A stretch of 64,000 nucleotides of DNA from assembly GCF_011421635.1 (NCBI RefSeq), contig NZ_WTLI01000010.1, positions 120,518 through 184,517 of the forward strand, written 5' to 3'. The stretch's first letter is position 1. Every line of letters starts with the position of its first letter. Below the pieces are notes generated by a model. That model saw nothing but the letters and a program-made list of their open reading frames with translations. It was not told where the DNA came from and did not search any database. Positions 1-8,327 of the stretch are shown in pieces. A program made the position numbers and the translations under genes. Origin of the DNA: Paenibacillus turpanensis. GTDB taxonomy: Bacteria; Bacillota; Bacilli; Paenibacillales; YIM-B00363.

Positions 1-561
1 CTTATGCTGCCAAAGATGGATGGAATTCAAGTGTGCCGCAAGTTGAGAAGTCAGAACAACATGGTTCCGATCGTGATGCTTACCGCCCTGCAGGATTTAT
101 CCGATAAGATTGCCGGATTGGATAACGGGGCCGACGATTACATGACAAAGCCGTTCAGCCCCCAGGAACTCATTTCCCGTATTCAAGCCATTCTTCGCCG
201 CATCAATATCATGCCGCCATCCAATGAGAATAAACCGATTGCCATCGGAAGCTTAACTATCGATCCTGAACAACGGACGGTTAATGTCGAAGGCAATCCA
301 GTTGACTTAACTCCTAAAGAATTTGAGCTTCTACTCTTCCTGCTCAAACACCGCGGAAAAGTACTTAGCCGACAGCAGCTGCTGCATGGGGTGTGGGACT
401 ACCATTTCCTCGGAGATACTCGAATTGTCGATGTGCATATCAGCCATTTGCGCGACAAAATTGAAAAAAACGCGCGCAGCCCAGAGTATATTGTAACGAT
501 TCGAAATGTCGGATACAAACTTACGGAGCCTTCGGTACCGAAAGAATCAAGCTTTGCTTAG
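1..561 (+). CDS. OmpR/PhoB-family response regulator (5' end outside window)
   Basis: DNA-binding response regulator of a two-component system, cut by the window edge. 186 residues are visible. The receiver remainder starts at LMLPKMDG; the phospho-accepting Asp, normally just before this, lies outside. The conserved receiver Lys is seen in MTKPF. A winged-helix output domain follows from about residue 75, with KEFELLLFLL, the recognition region VDVHISHLRDKI and the wing RNVGYKL. A terminator follows directly, so no kinase gene lies downstream; any partner must be upstream or unlinked. Target genes cannot be inferred. Confidence 0.9.
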   Translation, partial: LMLPKMDGIQVCRKLRSQNNMVPIVMLTALQDLSDKIAGLDNGADDYMTKPFSPQELISRIQAILRRINIMPPSNENKPIAIGSLTIDPEQRTVNVEGNPVDLTPKEFELLLFLLKHRGKVLSRQQLLHGVWDYHFLGDTRIVDVHISHLRDKIEKNARSPEYIVTIRNVGYKLTEPSVPKESSFA

Positions 562-588
562 ATAACATCGCGAATCAACTGCAACCCG

Positions 589-632
589 CCGCCGTACGCT
601 CTTCCCGAGCAACGGCGGTTCTTTATGTTTGT
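589..632 (+). terminator. Rho-independent terminator of the response regulator gene
   Basis: CCGCCGT at 589-595 pairs with ACGGCGG at 612-618, with an inner GCTC/GAGC pairing, followed by a T-rich stretch. It lies 27 bases after the stop codon. Confidence 0.7.
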
Positions 633-659
633 CCAGCTCCAGCCTGCACTAAAAGTGAA

Positions 660-690
660 TGTGCCGTCGTGTTTACGACGGCACATTTAA
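660..690 (-). terminator. Hairpin terminator downstream of serC
   Basis: A perfect 11-bp inverted repeat (TGTGCCGTCGT / ACGACGGCACA, loop GTTT) lies 40 bases past the serC stop. The U-tract is poor on both strands, so it could end transcripts from either side with limited efficiency. Confidence 0.55.
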
Positions 691-723
691 GAGTTCTATA
701 AGATTCACCGTGCTTGTTTTTCG

Positions 724-1809
724 TTACCCGTGCTTTTCTTGGAATTGCTTCATAAACTGTGCAAGCGCCTCACACGCCTCGTAAGGAACCGCATTATAAG
801 CCGATGCACGCAAGCCGCCAACGCTGCGATGTCCCTTCAGACCAACAAACCCGGCCTGCTCGGATTCCTTTACAAATTGCTTCTCCAGCTCCTCGTTTTG
901 CAAGCGGAACGTAATATTCATCATGGAGCGGTTGGTAAGATCGCTTACCCCGCGATAAAAACCGCCGCTTCCATCGATCGCATTATAGATCAAGCCTGAT
1001 TTCTCCGCATTTTTCTTTTCAACGCCTAGAAGTCCGCCTTGATTCTCGATCCATTTCAGGACAAGTCCGACCATATAAATTCCAAATGAAGGAGGAGTGT
1101 TATACAGGGAGTTGTTTGCCGTGTGCGTGCTGTAACGAAGCATCGTCGGAACATGCTTCGGACTGTTCTCCACCAGATCCTGGCGGGCGATAACAACGGT
1201 TACGCCCGATGGGCCGAGGTTTTTCTGAGCGCCCGCGTAAATCATGCCGAACTTGGAAACCTCAAGAGGACGGCTCAAAATATCGCTGGACATATCCGCA
1301 ATAAGTGGAACCGATCCGGTGTCAGGGAATTGCTTGAACTGAACGCCTTCAATGGTTTCATTCGAAGTTAAGTGCAGATAAGCCGCATTCTCCGGCAGCT
1401 CCAGCCCACTTACATCCGGCGTCTTCGTAAATTTGTCAGCTTCCGAGCTGGCCACAACTACTGTGCTGCCAATAAGCTTCGCTTCTTTAATCGCTTTATC
1501 CGCCCAGCTCCCCGTGTGTATGTAGCAGGCCGTTTGGTCCGCACCCAGCAGATTCATAGGAATCATCGCGAATTGTGTACTTGCCCCGCCTTGCAGGAAG
1601 AGCACTTGGTATCCGTCAGGGATCGACAAAATGCGCTTCAGCGAATCAATTGTTTCATTATGTACGGATTCATAAACTCCGCCGCGATGCGACATTTCCA
1701 TAATCGACATGCCGGTTTCGCGAAAATCGACAAATTGCTCTTGTGCCTGCTGCAAAACTTCTAATGGCAGGGCAGCCGGTCCTGCATTAAAATTGTACGC
1801 ACGTTTCAC
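724..1809 (-). CDS. serC: phosphoserine aminotransferase SerC
   Basis: PLP enzyme of serine synthesis (3-phosphohydroxypyruvate to phosphoserine, with glutamate as donor); also able to act in pyridoxal phosphate synthesis in some bacteria. The 361-residue protein begins MKRAYNFNAGPAALP, the family signature, and carries the PLP lysine in GAQKNLGPSG and the tail motif GHRSVGGLRASAYNA. I chose the GTG at 1809 because GAGGAG lies 9 bases upstream and the usual N-terminus starts there; an upstream extension to 1899 is open but unlike the family. It has its own sigma-A-type promoter at 1856-1884. Confidence 0.95.
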   Translation of the reverse strand: MKRAYNFNAGPAALPLEVLQQAQEQFVDFRETGMSIMEMSHRGGVYESVHNETIDSLKRILSIPDGYQVLFLQGGASTQFAMIPMNLLGADQTACYIHTGSWADKAIKEAKLIGSTVVVASSEADKFTKTPDVSGLELPENAAYLHLTSNETIEGVQFKQFPDTGSVPLIADMSSDILSRPLEVSKFGMIYAGAQKNLGPSGVTVVIARQDLVENSPKHVPTMLRYSTHTANNSLYNTPPSFGIYMVGLVLKWIENQGGLLGVEKKNAEKSGLIYNAIDGSGGFYRGVSDLTNRSMMNITFRLQNEELEKQFVKESEQAGFVGLKGHRSVGGLRASAYNAVPYEACEALAQFMKQFQEKHG

Positions 1810-1855
1810 TGCTTCCACTCCTCTATTTGTCCGTAGGTTCGGATTCGTTATCGTT

Positions 1856-1884
1856 ATGATAGCAAGATTGAAGGGCCCGTTCAA
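1856..1884 (-). promoter_or_regulatory. sigma-A-type promoter of serC
   Basis: Minus strand: TTGAAC (1879-1884), 17-base spacer, TATCAT (1856-1861), about 50 bases before the GTG start. Inferred from consensus and spacing only. Confidence 0.6.
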
Positions 1885-1913
1885 GGGAATATTTCGCATT
1901 TACCATATCAAGA

Positions 1914-1950
1914 AAAAAACCGTGTAGAATTTGTGTCCTACACGGTTTTT
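1914..1950 (-). terminator. Rho-independent terminator of glnA
   Basis: An 11-bp stem (AAACCGTGTAG / CTACACGGTTT) with a 10-base loop and a run of seven T in minus orientation. It lies just after the glnA stop and separates it from serC. Confidence 0.8.
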
Positions 1951-1976
1951 GGTATGATTTCGAAGATAATTGCAGA

Positions 1977-3401
1977 TTAGCAGTCGAAGTACAGGTTGTA
2001 CTCGTACGGATGGATACGGATTCCAACGGACTTCGCTTCAGAACGCTTCAGTTCAGCGTAGTTATCGATGAATTCCTTCGTGAATACGCCGCCTTCAAGC
2101 AAGAACTCATGATCTGCAACAAGCGCGTCAATCGCTTCTTCAAGGGATCCAGGTACGCTGCGGATATCACCTTTTTCAGACTCAGGAAGCTCATAGATGT
2201 TCTTGTCAACTGGACCATAGCCAAGCTTACGAGGGTCGATCTTGTTCTTGATTCCGTCAAGACCAGCCATCAGCATTGCCGCGAATGCAAGGTACGGGTT
2301 CGCAGTGGAGTCCGGCGTACGGAATTCGATACGAGCTGCTTTCGGAGTAACGGAAGCAACTGGGATACGAACTGCCGCAGAACGGTTACCCTTGGAGAAT
2401 ACAAGGTTAACTGGTGCTTCGTAGCCAGGAACCAGACGCTTAAACGAGTTTGTGCTTGGGTTCGTGAAAGCGATCAGAGCTGGAGCGTGGTGCAGAATAC
2501 CGCCGATATAGTACATTGCCATTTCGGAAATGTTGCCGTATCCGCCTTTTTCGTAGAACAACGGAGTGCCGTCTTTGAAAATGGACTGGTGTACGTGCAT
2601 ACCGCTTCCGTTGTCGCCGAACAGAGGCTTTGGCATGAAGGTAGCTACTTTGCCGTATTGGCGTGCAGTATTTGCAACGATATATTTATATTTCAATAGG
2701 TTATCAGCTGTTTTAGTAAGAGTGTCGAAACGGAAGTTGATTTCGCCTTGACCTGCAGTCGCCACTTCGTGGTGGTGACGGTCAATGCGGATGCCTGCTT
2801 CCATCATCAAGCGACACATTTCGCTGCGGAGGTCCTGCTGCGTGTCGACCGGTTGAACTGGAACGTAGCCGCCCTTAACCGGTACTTTGTACCCAAGGTT
2901 TCCGCCTTCTTCTTTACGGCCTGTGTTCCAAGCTGCTTCTTCGGAATCTACTTCGAAGAAGGACTTGTTCATGCCCGTTTCGAAGCGAACATCGTCAAAA
3001 ATGAAAAATTCGGATTCAGGACCGAAGTAAGCTGCGTTACCGATGCCTGTTGTTTGCAGATATTCTTCCGCCTTTTGAGCGATACCGCGCGGGTCGCGAT
3101 CGTAACGCTCGCCTTCCGGCGTATAAATGTCACACATAATAATTAATGTCGGATGCTGCGTGAAAGGATCGATATATGCCGTATCCGTAACCGGCATCAT
3201 CACCATGTCGGAGTTTTCAATGCCGCGGAAGCCTGGGATCGAAGAACCATCGAATGCAACGCCGACTTCAAAAGTCTCAGCTTCCACTTCTACCGCGGGT
3301 ACCGAAATGTGCTGAGCTTTACCGGACAAACCTACGAAACGAAAATCCACCCATTCGATATTATTCTCTTTAATTAATTTCAAAACATTTTCAACTGACA
3401 T
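1977..3401 (-). CDS. glnA: glutamine synthetase, type I
   Basis: ATP-dependent glutamine formation from glutamate and ammonia, the main ammonium assimilation step. The 474-residue protein has FDGSSIPGF (from about residue 50), the substrate-binding NGSGMHVHQS (264-273) and the tyrosine of NIYELPE (Tyr403), which aligns with the adenylylated tyrosine of enteric enzymes. Length and this tyrosine suggest the GSI-beta-like form rather than the roughly 444-residue Bacillus GSI-alpha form; I do not infer that adenylylation happens. The start at 3401 follows GGAGGGG; an ORF extension to 3425 has no ribosome site. A strong promoter and a GlnR/TnrA-type box lie upstream. Confidence 0.96.
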   Translation of the reverse strand: MSVENVLKLIKENNIEWVDFRFVGLSGKAQHISVPAVEVEAETFEVGVAFDGSSIPGFRGIENSDMVMMPVTDTAYIDPFTQHPTLIIMCDIYTPEGERYDRDPRGIAQKAEEYLQTTGIGNAAYFGPESEFFIFDDVRFETGMNKSFFEVDSEEAAWNTGRKEEGGNLGYKVPVKGGYVPVQPVDTQQDLRSEMCRLMMEAGIRIDRHHHEVATAGQGEINFRFDTLTKTADNLLKYKYIVANTARQYGKVATFMPKPLFGDNGSGMHVHQSIFKDGTPLFYEKGGYGNISEMAMYYIGGILHHAPALIAFTNPSTNSFKRLVPGYEAPVNLVFSKGNRSAAVRIPVASVTPKAARIEFRTPDSTANPYLAFAAMLMAGLDGIKNKIDPRKLGYGPVDKNIYELPESEKGDIRSVPGSLEEAIDALVADHEFLLEGGVFTKEFIDNYAELKRSEAKSVGIRIHPYEYNLYFDC

Positions 3402-3477
3402 GTTACCCCTCCTAATTCCGAACATTATTTAAATTATAAGCCACTAACGTTCTTGTTTATCGAGACGTCTTGGAGTT

Positions 3478-3506
3478 ATTATAAAACGAGCAATATATTC
3501 CGTCAA
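3478..3506 (-). promoter_or_regulatory. sigma-A promoter of glnA
   Basis: Minus strand: TTGACG (3501-3506), exactly 17 bases, then a consensus TATAAT (3478-3483). This leaves an untranslated leader of about 70 bases. It is one of the best consensus promoters in the window. Confidence 0.8.
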
Positions 3507-3534
3507 TATGTATGTAAGGTATTTTTTACGACGG

Positions 3535-3551
3535 TGTTATGTTTTCTTACA
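3535..3551. promoter_or_regulatory. GlnR/TnrA-type operator upstream of glnA
   Basis: TGTTATGTTTTCTTACA fits the known GlnR/TnrA consensus TGTNAN7TNACA at every fixed position. It sits about 30 bases upstream of the -35 hexamer. A weaker half-matching copy (TGTAA...TTACG, spacing one base too long) lies at 3513-3530, abutting the -35. Confidence 0.6.
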
Positions 3552-3602
3552 CTTTAGTGAACAGCTTGTCCAATATTTCAAAATAGGGTGATCTGTGACA
3601 AA

Positions 3603-3640
3603 AGGAAAAGACCGTCCCCAATCATTGAATTGGGAACGAT
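3603..3640 (-). terminator. Rho-independent terminator of the DAHP synthase gene
   Basis: Minus strand: CGTTCCCAAT pairs with ATTGGGGACG (10 pairs, one G-U) around a 6-base loop, followed by TCTTTTCCTTTT. It begins about 30 bases after the stop codon. Confidence 0.7.
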
Positions 3641-3667
3641 CCGGTTTCTATCACCGTGATATGCGGT

Positions 3668-4711
3668 TTATACCGTTACCGGCTGCTTCTTCGTATCAAA
3701 ACGTTTGCCGACGAACGGAGCAAGCTTCTCAAGATCCTGGAGAAGAGCCGCGAACTGATCCGGGAAAAGGGACTGCACGCCGTCACCTGTCATGGAATTG
3801 TCCGGGTCCGTATGCATTTCAATGATCAAACCGTCCGCTCCCGCGCCAACGGCTGCTTTTGTCATCGGCTCCACCAGCTCGCGCCGTCCTGTCGCATGAC
3901 TCGGATCCGCGATGACCGGCAGGTGGCTCAGCTGCTTCATAACCGGGATCGCCGCCAGATCGAAGGTATTGCGAGTATACGATTCAAATGTACGGATGCC
4001 GCGTTCGCAAAGCATTACGTTCGGGTTGCCCCCGGCCAAAATGTATTCCGCCGCATTCAACCACTCGTCGTAGGTTGAGCTAAATCCGCGCTTTAGGAGG
4101 ACAGGCGTTTGAATCGTACCCAGCTTCCGCAGCAGGTCGAAGTTTTGCATATTGCGTGTGCCTACCTGCAAAATATCCGCGTACTCCGCGCACACATCAA
4201 CATACTCCGGAGTCATCACTTCCGTAATGGTAAGCAAGCCGTGCTTGCGTCCCGCTTCCGCCATCATCTGCAAGCCTTCCACGCCGACGCCTTGGAAGCT
4301 GTAAGGTCCCGTTCTCGGCTTAAACGCGCCGCCCCGAAGAACCTGACCGCCGGCCGCCTTCACAAGGCTCGCGATTTCATCAATCTGCTCCGGCGTTTCT
4401 ACCGCGCAAGGACCACCCATAATCACAAGCTGCTCGCCGCCAATTTCAACTCCCTTGATATTAATCACCGTATTGTCGGGATGAAAATCACGGCTTGCCA
4501 GCTTATACGACTTGGAAATCTTCACAACGTTCTCTACATCTTTAAGCTGACGCATATGCTCAACCAGCTTCGGGTCCGCCTTGCCGATCAGGCCGATTAC
4601 CGTTTTATCCGTTCCTTTCGAAACATGCGCCTTCACTTCATATTTTTCGATATATTCCACAATCTCTTGAATGCGTTCGTCAGTAACATGTTTTCCTAAA
4701 ATAGCGATCAT
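3668..4711 (-). CDS. aroF: 3-deoxy-7-phosphoheptulonate synthase (class I-beta)
   Basis: First enzyme of the shikimate pathway: condenses phosphoenolpyruvate and erythrose 4-phosphate to DAHP. An N-terminal ferredoxin-like regulatory domain (about residues 1-70) precedes the barrel, with IMGGPCAVE, the LRGGAFKPRTGPYSFQG signature, the metal site region DPSHATGRRE and IEMHTDPDNSMTGD. The 347-residue length fits the FLD-DAHP synthase type. There is no fused chorismate mutase. I prefer the ATG at 4711, which is 9 bases after GAGGAG; the ATG at 4717 is only 3 bases away from it. Monocistronic, with its own terminator. Confidence 0.93.
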   Translation of the reverse strand: MIAILGKHVTDERIQEIVEYIEKYEVKAHVSKGTDKTVIGLIGKADPKLVEHMRQLKDVENVVKISKSYKLASRDFHPDNTVINIKGVEIGGEQLVIMGGPCAVETPEQIDEIASLVKAAGGQVLRGGAFKPRTGPYSFQGVGVEGLQMMAEAGRKHGLLTITEVMTPEYVDVCAEYADILQVGTRNMQNFDLLRKLGTIQTPVLLKRGFSSTYDEWLNAAEYILAGGNPNVMLCERGIRTFESYTRNTFDLAAIPVMKQLSHLPVIADPSHATGRRELVEPMTKAAVGAGADGLIIEMHTDPDNSMTGDGVQSLFPDQFAALLQDLEKLAPFVGKRFDTKKQPVTV

Positions 4712-4958
4712 GTTCATTCACTCCTCGATTTTGTACTTCAACGCTTATACGCTTTTAAGCACTAAAGTAACTATAAACAAAAAGGAGCATGTCCGTCAAC
4801 TGTTTTTTTTCGTTGTGAACACGCTCGGTATGAACCTTACGATTTTACTGTCCGTATTTTCTTATGCCGCGCAATTTGAACTTTACCCTTACGGCTCTTA
4901 TAGCCCTTAGTGCTGCGACTGCGCAGCAATTGCCGCTCTCCGTTCCCGTCTGCTGTCT

Positions 4959-5900
4959 CTACTTCTTCACGGCCGGCAGCAAACGGTCAAAATTCACGGT
5001 TCGCTTCAGCTCCCATGTTTCCGGATGCAATGGGTCGAACGCTTCGATAAAGCTAATCACTTCTTTCGTAAGCGGCGTAGGCGTGGAGGCCCCGGACGTA
5101 ACCGCAACCTTGCGCGCATGCATCAGCCATTCTGTCTTCAGCTCACTTAAGTCACCGATACGGTACGCCTTAACCCCGGCAATCTCCTCCGACACCTGCG
5201 CCAGTCGGTTGGAATTGTTGCTGCGCGGATCGCCGACAACGATGGTCACATCGGCTTCGCGCGCCTGCTCCGCTACAGCCTCCTGCCGCACTTGGGTCGC
5301 CAGGCATATTTCATTATGAATTTCCGCTTTCGGAAACTTCCTCAGCAGCTTATTCATAATATGCTTAATATCCCACTGGCTCATCGTCGTCTGATTCGTA
5401 ATTATGATCCGTTCAGCGGAAACGTTAAGCTGATCAATTTCCTCTTCCTTCTCGATCAAGTGCACTTGGCCGGGCGCAACTCCTATTGCCCCTTCCGGCT
5501 CCGGATGGGAGCGTTTGCCGATATATATGACCTCATAGCCGTCGGCCACCTTCTCGCGAATCAAGTCATGCGTCTTCGTCACATCCGGGCAGGTCGCATC
5601 AACAACCGTTAAGCCCTTCTCGCGAGCTTTGCTCCGTACTTCCGGAGAAACGCCGTGGGCGGTCAAAATTACGGTGCCGCCCCCTTCGATCTGCTCCAAG
5701 ATTTGCAGACGGTTTTCACCGTCCAGTGTAATAATGCCTTCTTTACGAAAAGATTCCGTAACGTGGCTGTTATGAACGATCATGCCTAGTATATAGATTG
5801 GACGCGGTAAATCTAAGTTTTTGGCGGTTTGAAGCGCGAGCACCATCGCATCCACCACTCCATAGCAATAACCGCGCGGAGATATTTTTAAGACTTCCAT
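4959..5900 (-). CDS. ispH: 4-hydroxy-3-methylbut-2-enyl diphosphate reductase
   Basis: Last step of the MEP isoprenoid pathway: an iron-sulfur enzyme giving IPP and DMAPP from HMBPP. The three cluster cysteines are visible at Cys12 (SPRGYCYGV), Cys104 (DATCPDV) and Cys199 ([11 protein letters not shown]), with the substrate-binding motifs TAHGVSP, GKRSHPE and [10 protein letters not shown]. The 313-residue length is normal. An AGGCGGTG site precedes the ATG. It lies 52 bases downstream of the sensor kinase on the same strand and might be read from that operon, although no functional link is known. Confidence 0.95.
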   Translation of the reverse strand: MEVLKISPRGYCYGVVDAMVLALQTAKNLDLPRPIYILGMIVHNSHVTESFRKEGIITLDGENRLQILEQIEGGGTVILTAHGVSPEVRSKAREKGLTVVDATCPDVTKTHDLIREKVADGYEVIYIGKRSHPEPEGAIGVAPGQVHLIEKEEEIDQLNVSAERIIITNQTTMSQWDIKHIMNKLLRKFPKAEIHNEICLATQVRQEAVAEQAREADVTIVVGDPRSNNSNRLAQVSEEIAGVKAYRIGDLSELKTEWLMHARKVAVTSGASTPTPLTKEVISFIEAFDPLHPETWELKRTVNFDRLLPAVKK

Positions 5901-5952
5901 CTATGAGCACCGCCTTTCGGGTAACAATCCTGCTTGCTCCGCCCATTATACC

Positions 5953-7428
5953 TTATTCCCCGACTTCTTGAAAATGAAGAGGGAGCCAAATCATAAAGGT
6001 CGTTCCTTTCCCCTTCTGCGTAACGACTTCTACAGCGCCTCGATGCTCATCGATAATCCACTTGGCAATCGACAAGCCAAGGCCCGTACCAGCCGTTTCT
6101 CCCCGCGACAAGTCCGCCCGGTAAAAGCGGTCGAAAATATGCGGCACATCCTCTTTATCCATGCCCATTCCGGTGTCGCTGACCCGAATGCCCGCGCGAC
6201 CGTCCCGCACGAGCGAGTCCAGCATCACGTGCCCCTCTTTCGTATACTTAAACGCATTTTCCACAAAGATAAATACAAGCTGCTGCAAGTAATCCTTATC
6301 GCCCGTAACAAACACCCCATCCAGAGGCGACAGGTCGCCCGTAACCCACTCCGCCGTGCGCGGCAAAAATCCGGCGCGGCGAATGACGTCCTCCAGCAGC
6401 GGCCGCAGCTCCACCCGGTCCTTGCGCATTTCATAGCCGGCGTCCGCCCTCGCCAGCGCCAGCAAATCGCTCACTAAGCGGCTCATGCGTTCCGCTTCGC
6501 TTGAAATATCGTGCATCGCTTCCAGCGTGAGCGCAACCCGCTCCTCATCCTCCGCCCTGCCTTCGGCTTGAACCTTCCTCCACATCTTTTCCAGCAGCTC
6601 CACATTTCCGCGAATCGTCGTGAGCGGCGTCCTCAGCTCATGCGACGCATCGGAAACAAAACGGCGTTGCGCACGGTACGCCTGCTCCAAATCGGTGTAT
6701 ACCGTTTGGATCCGCGAAAGCATGCCGTTGATCGTTGCCGTTAGCCGGCCGATTTCATCATGCGGACCCTTGTACTCGATCCGCTTATCCAAATCGACAT
6801 CCCGCTGGATATGGTCCGCTGCATCGATGACCAGCTCAATCGGCCGAAGCGCTTTGCGCGATAAAAACCAGCCGATGGACGCAGCCAGCACCACGGTGGC
6901 AAACGCAATCAGCACCAGCGTTACCCGCAGCGCCTGCAGCGCATTCACAATATCGTCAACCGTCGCTGCTACCTGCAGCACTCCGACAAACTGCTCGGAG
7001 CCTCCTTCGCCGAAATAAATCGGCTTATTATACACAAGAAACACAAACGGGTACGGCTCGATCGTCGTATTTTCAAAGAACGCGTCTCCAGGATCTCCCC
7101 CCGTTTTCAGCTTGTCCGGCACCGGCAGCGAAACGCCTGAACGCAAATTACTGCTCTGCACCTGACCCGTGCTGTCGACAATTTGCAGAAAAAAGCCGTT
7201 ATACCGGAATTCATTCATTTCCGGTAAACGCATATAAGGCTGGCCGCGGAAAATAAAGCTCGCCCGCTTCATCTGCAGCTCCAGCTCCTGGCTGACGCGA
7301 ATCGCCTGCTGCTTTTGGTTATCGTATAACAAATAAGATAGCGAAACATAGACCACAATGCCGAACACGACCAAGGTGACCGCCAGAATGGCCGAATACC
7401 AGAGGGTCAGCCGGGAGCGAATCGACAT
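5953..7428 (-). CDS. sensor histidine kinase with HAMP domain
   Basis: Membrane-bound sensor of a two-component system, 491 residues. Transmembrane segments lie at about 10-30 and 168-190 and flank an extracytoplasmic sensor region. A HAMP domain (about 191-243) and a DHp helix with phospho-accepting His263 (FVSDASHELRTPL) follow. The catalytic domain carries the N box (ENAFKYTK), DTGMGM and GTGLGLSI. It begins one base after the stop of the response regulator upstream, so the two are translationally linked. The neighbouring htrA gene makes a CssS-like envelope-stress role plausible, but the sensor region alone does not show this. Confidence 0.92.
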   Translation of the reverse strand: MSIRSRLTLWYSAILAVTLVVFGIVVYVSLSYLLYDNQKQQAIRVSQELELQMKRASFIFRGQPYMRLPEMNEFRYNGFFLQIVDSTGQVQSSNLRSGVSLPVPDKLKTGGDPGDAFFENTTIEPYPFVFLVYNKPIYFGEGGSEQFVGVLQVAATVDDIVNALQALRVTLVLIAFATVVLAASIGWFLSRKALRPIELVIDAADHIQRDVDLDKRIEYKGPHDEIGRLTATINGMLSRIQTVYTDLEQAYRAQRRFVSDASHELRTPLTTIRGNVELLEKMWRKVQAEGRAEDEERVALTLEAMHDISSEAERMSRLVSDLLALARADAGYEMRKDRVELRPLLEDVIRRAGFLPRTAEWVTGDLSPLDGVFVTGDKDYLQQLVFIFVENAFKYTKEGHVMLDSLVRDGRAGIRVSDTGMGMDKEDVPHIFDRFYRADLSRGETAGTGLGLSIAKWIIDEHRGAVEVVTQKGKGTTFMIWLPLHFQEVGE

Positions 7429-7429
7429 G

Positions 7430-8131
7430 CTAATGCTTCTCCCCTCTTAAAACATAACCGGTTCCTCTTACCGTTTGAATCAGACGCGGTCCCCCGTGCT
7501 CCTCCGTTTTTTGCCGCAGCATGGCGATATAAACCTCAAGAACATTGGATTCTCCGCTGTAATCGTAGCCCCAAATTTTCTCCATAATAATATCACGGGA
7601 AAGCACCCGCTTCGGATTTTGCATAAATAAATGAAGCAAATCAAATTCCTTCGTGGTAAGCTCGACCAGCTTCCCTCCCCGAACAACCTCGCGGGCATCG
7701 AGGTCCATCACCAAATCTTCAAAGCTCAACCGGCGTGCTCCCGCATCATCCCCGCGATCGCTCGTTCTTCTGCGAAGCAGCGCCCGAACACGGGCAAGCA
7801 GTTCCTCTAGCGCGAACGGCTTAACCAAGTAATCGTCTGCCCCGAGGTCAAGTCCCCTTACCCGGTCTCCTACCTCGTCTTTGGCGGTCAGCATTAACAC
7901 CGGCACCTCGCTGCCGCCCTCCCGAATTCTGCGGCACACCTCCCAGCCGTCCAATTTGGGCATCATCACATCAAGAATGACCGCATCCGGGTCTTCTTCC
8001 AAAATTACTCGTAATCCTTCCAGCCCGTGATTGGCGATAAAAACTTGATAACCTTCGAAAGCCAGCCCTCTCCTCAGCATCGAAGTAATTTTCTCATCGT
8101 CGTCAACTACCAAAATCTTCTCCCGTGTCAT
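7430..8131 (-). CDS. OmpR-family response regulator paired with the downstream kinase
   Basis: DNA-binding response regulator, 233 residues. The receiver has the acidic pocket DDD (10-12), the phospho-acceptor Asp54 ([12 protein letters not shown]), the conserved Thr in MLTAKDE and Lys in LVKPF; a winged-helix domain follows and ends [10 protein letters not shown] chose the ATG at 8131, spaced 6 bases from AAGGAAGGTG; the in-frame GTG at 8140 lies inside that ribosome site. It sits between htrA (upstream, separately terminated) and its kinase, resembling the CssRS/HtrA arrangement known in Bacillus. Confidence 0.93.
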   Translation of the reverse strand: MTREKILVVDDDEKITSMLRRGLAFEGYQVFIANHGLEGLRVILEEDPDAVILDVMMPKLDGWEVCRRIREGGSEVPVLMLTAKDEVGDRVRGLDLGADDYLVKPFALEELLARVRALLRRRTSDRGDDAGARRLSFEDLVMDLDAREVVRGGKLVELTTKEFDLLHLFMQNPKRVLSRDIIMEKIWGYDYSGESNVLEVYIAMLRQKTEEHGGPRLIQTVRGTGYVLRGEKH

Positions 8132-8263
8132 CCAGTACACCTTCCTTTAGGTCATCTTCGCTCTCTCTGTCCTGCACTCCTTCAAAAAGCGGCATGCCCT
8201 GTCTTGTTATTATCCAGCCGGCATCCACCGTATTCCCTGCCTCGTCCTCTATCCCTATTATAC

Positions 8264-8307
8264 AAAAAAGAAGCGAAGACACAGCTTCCACGCTGGCTCC
8301 GCTTCTT
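8264..8307 (-). terminator. Terminator downstream of htrA
   Basis: Minus strand: GAAGCG pairs with CGCTTC around an internally paired loop, followed by six T. It separates htrA from the response-regulator operon. Confidence 0.6.
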
Positions 8308-8327
8308 CCTTTATGCTTCTTCAGCCG

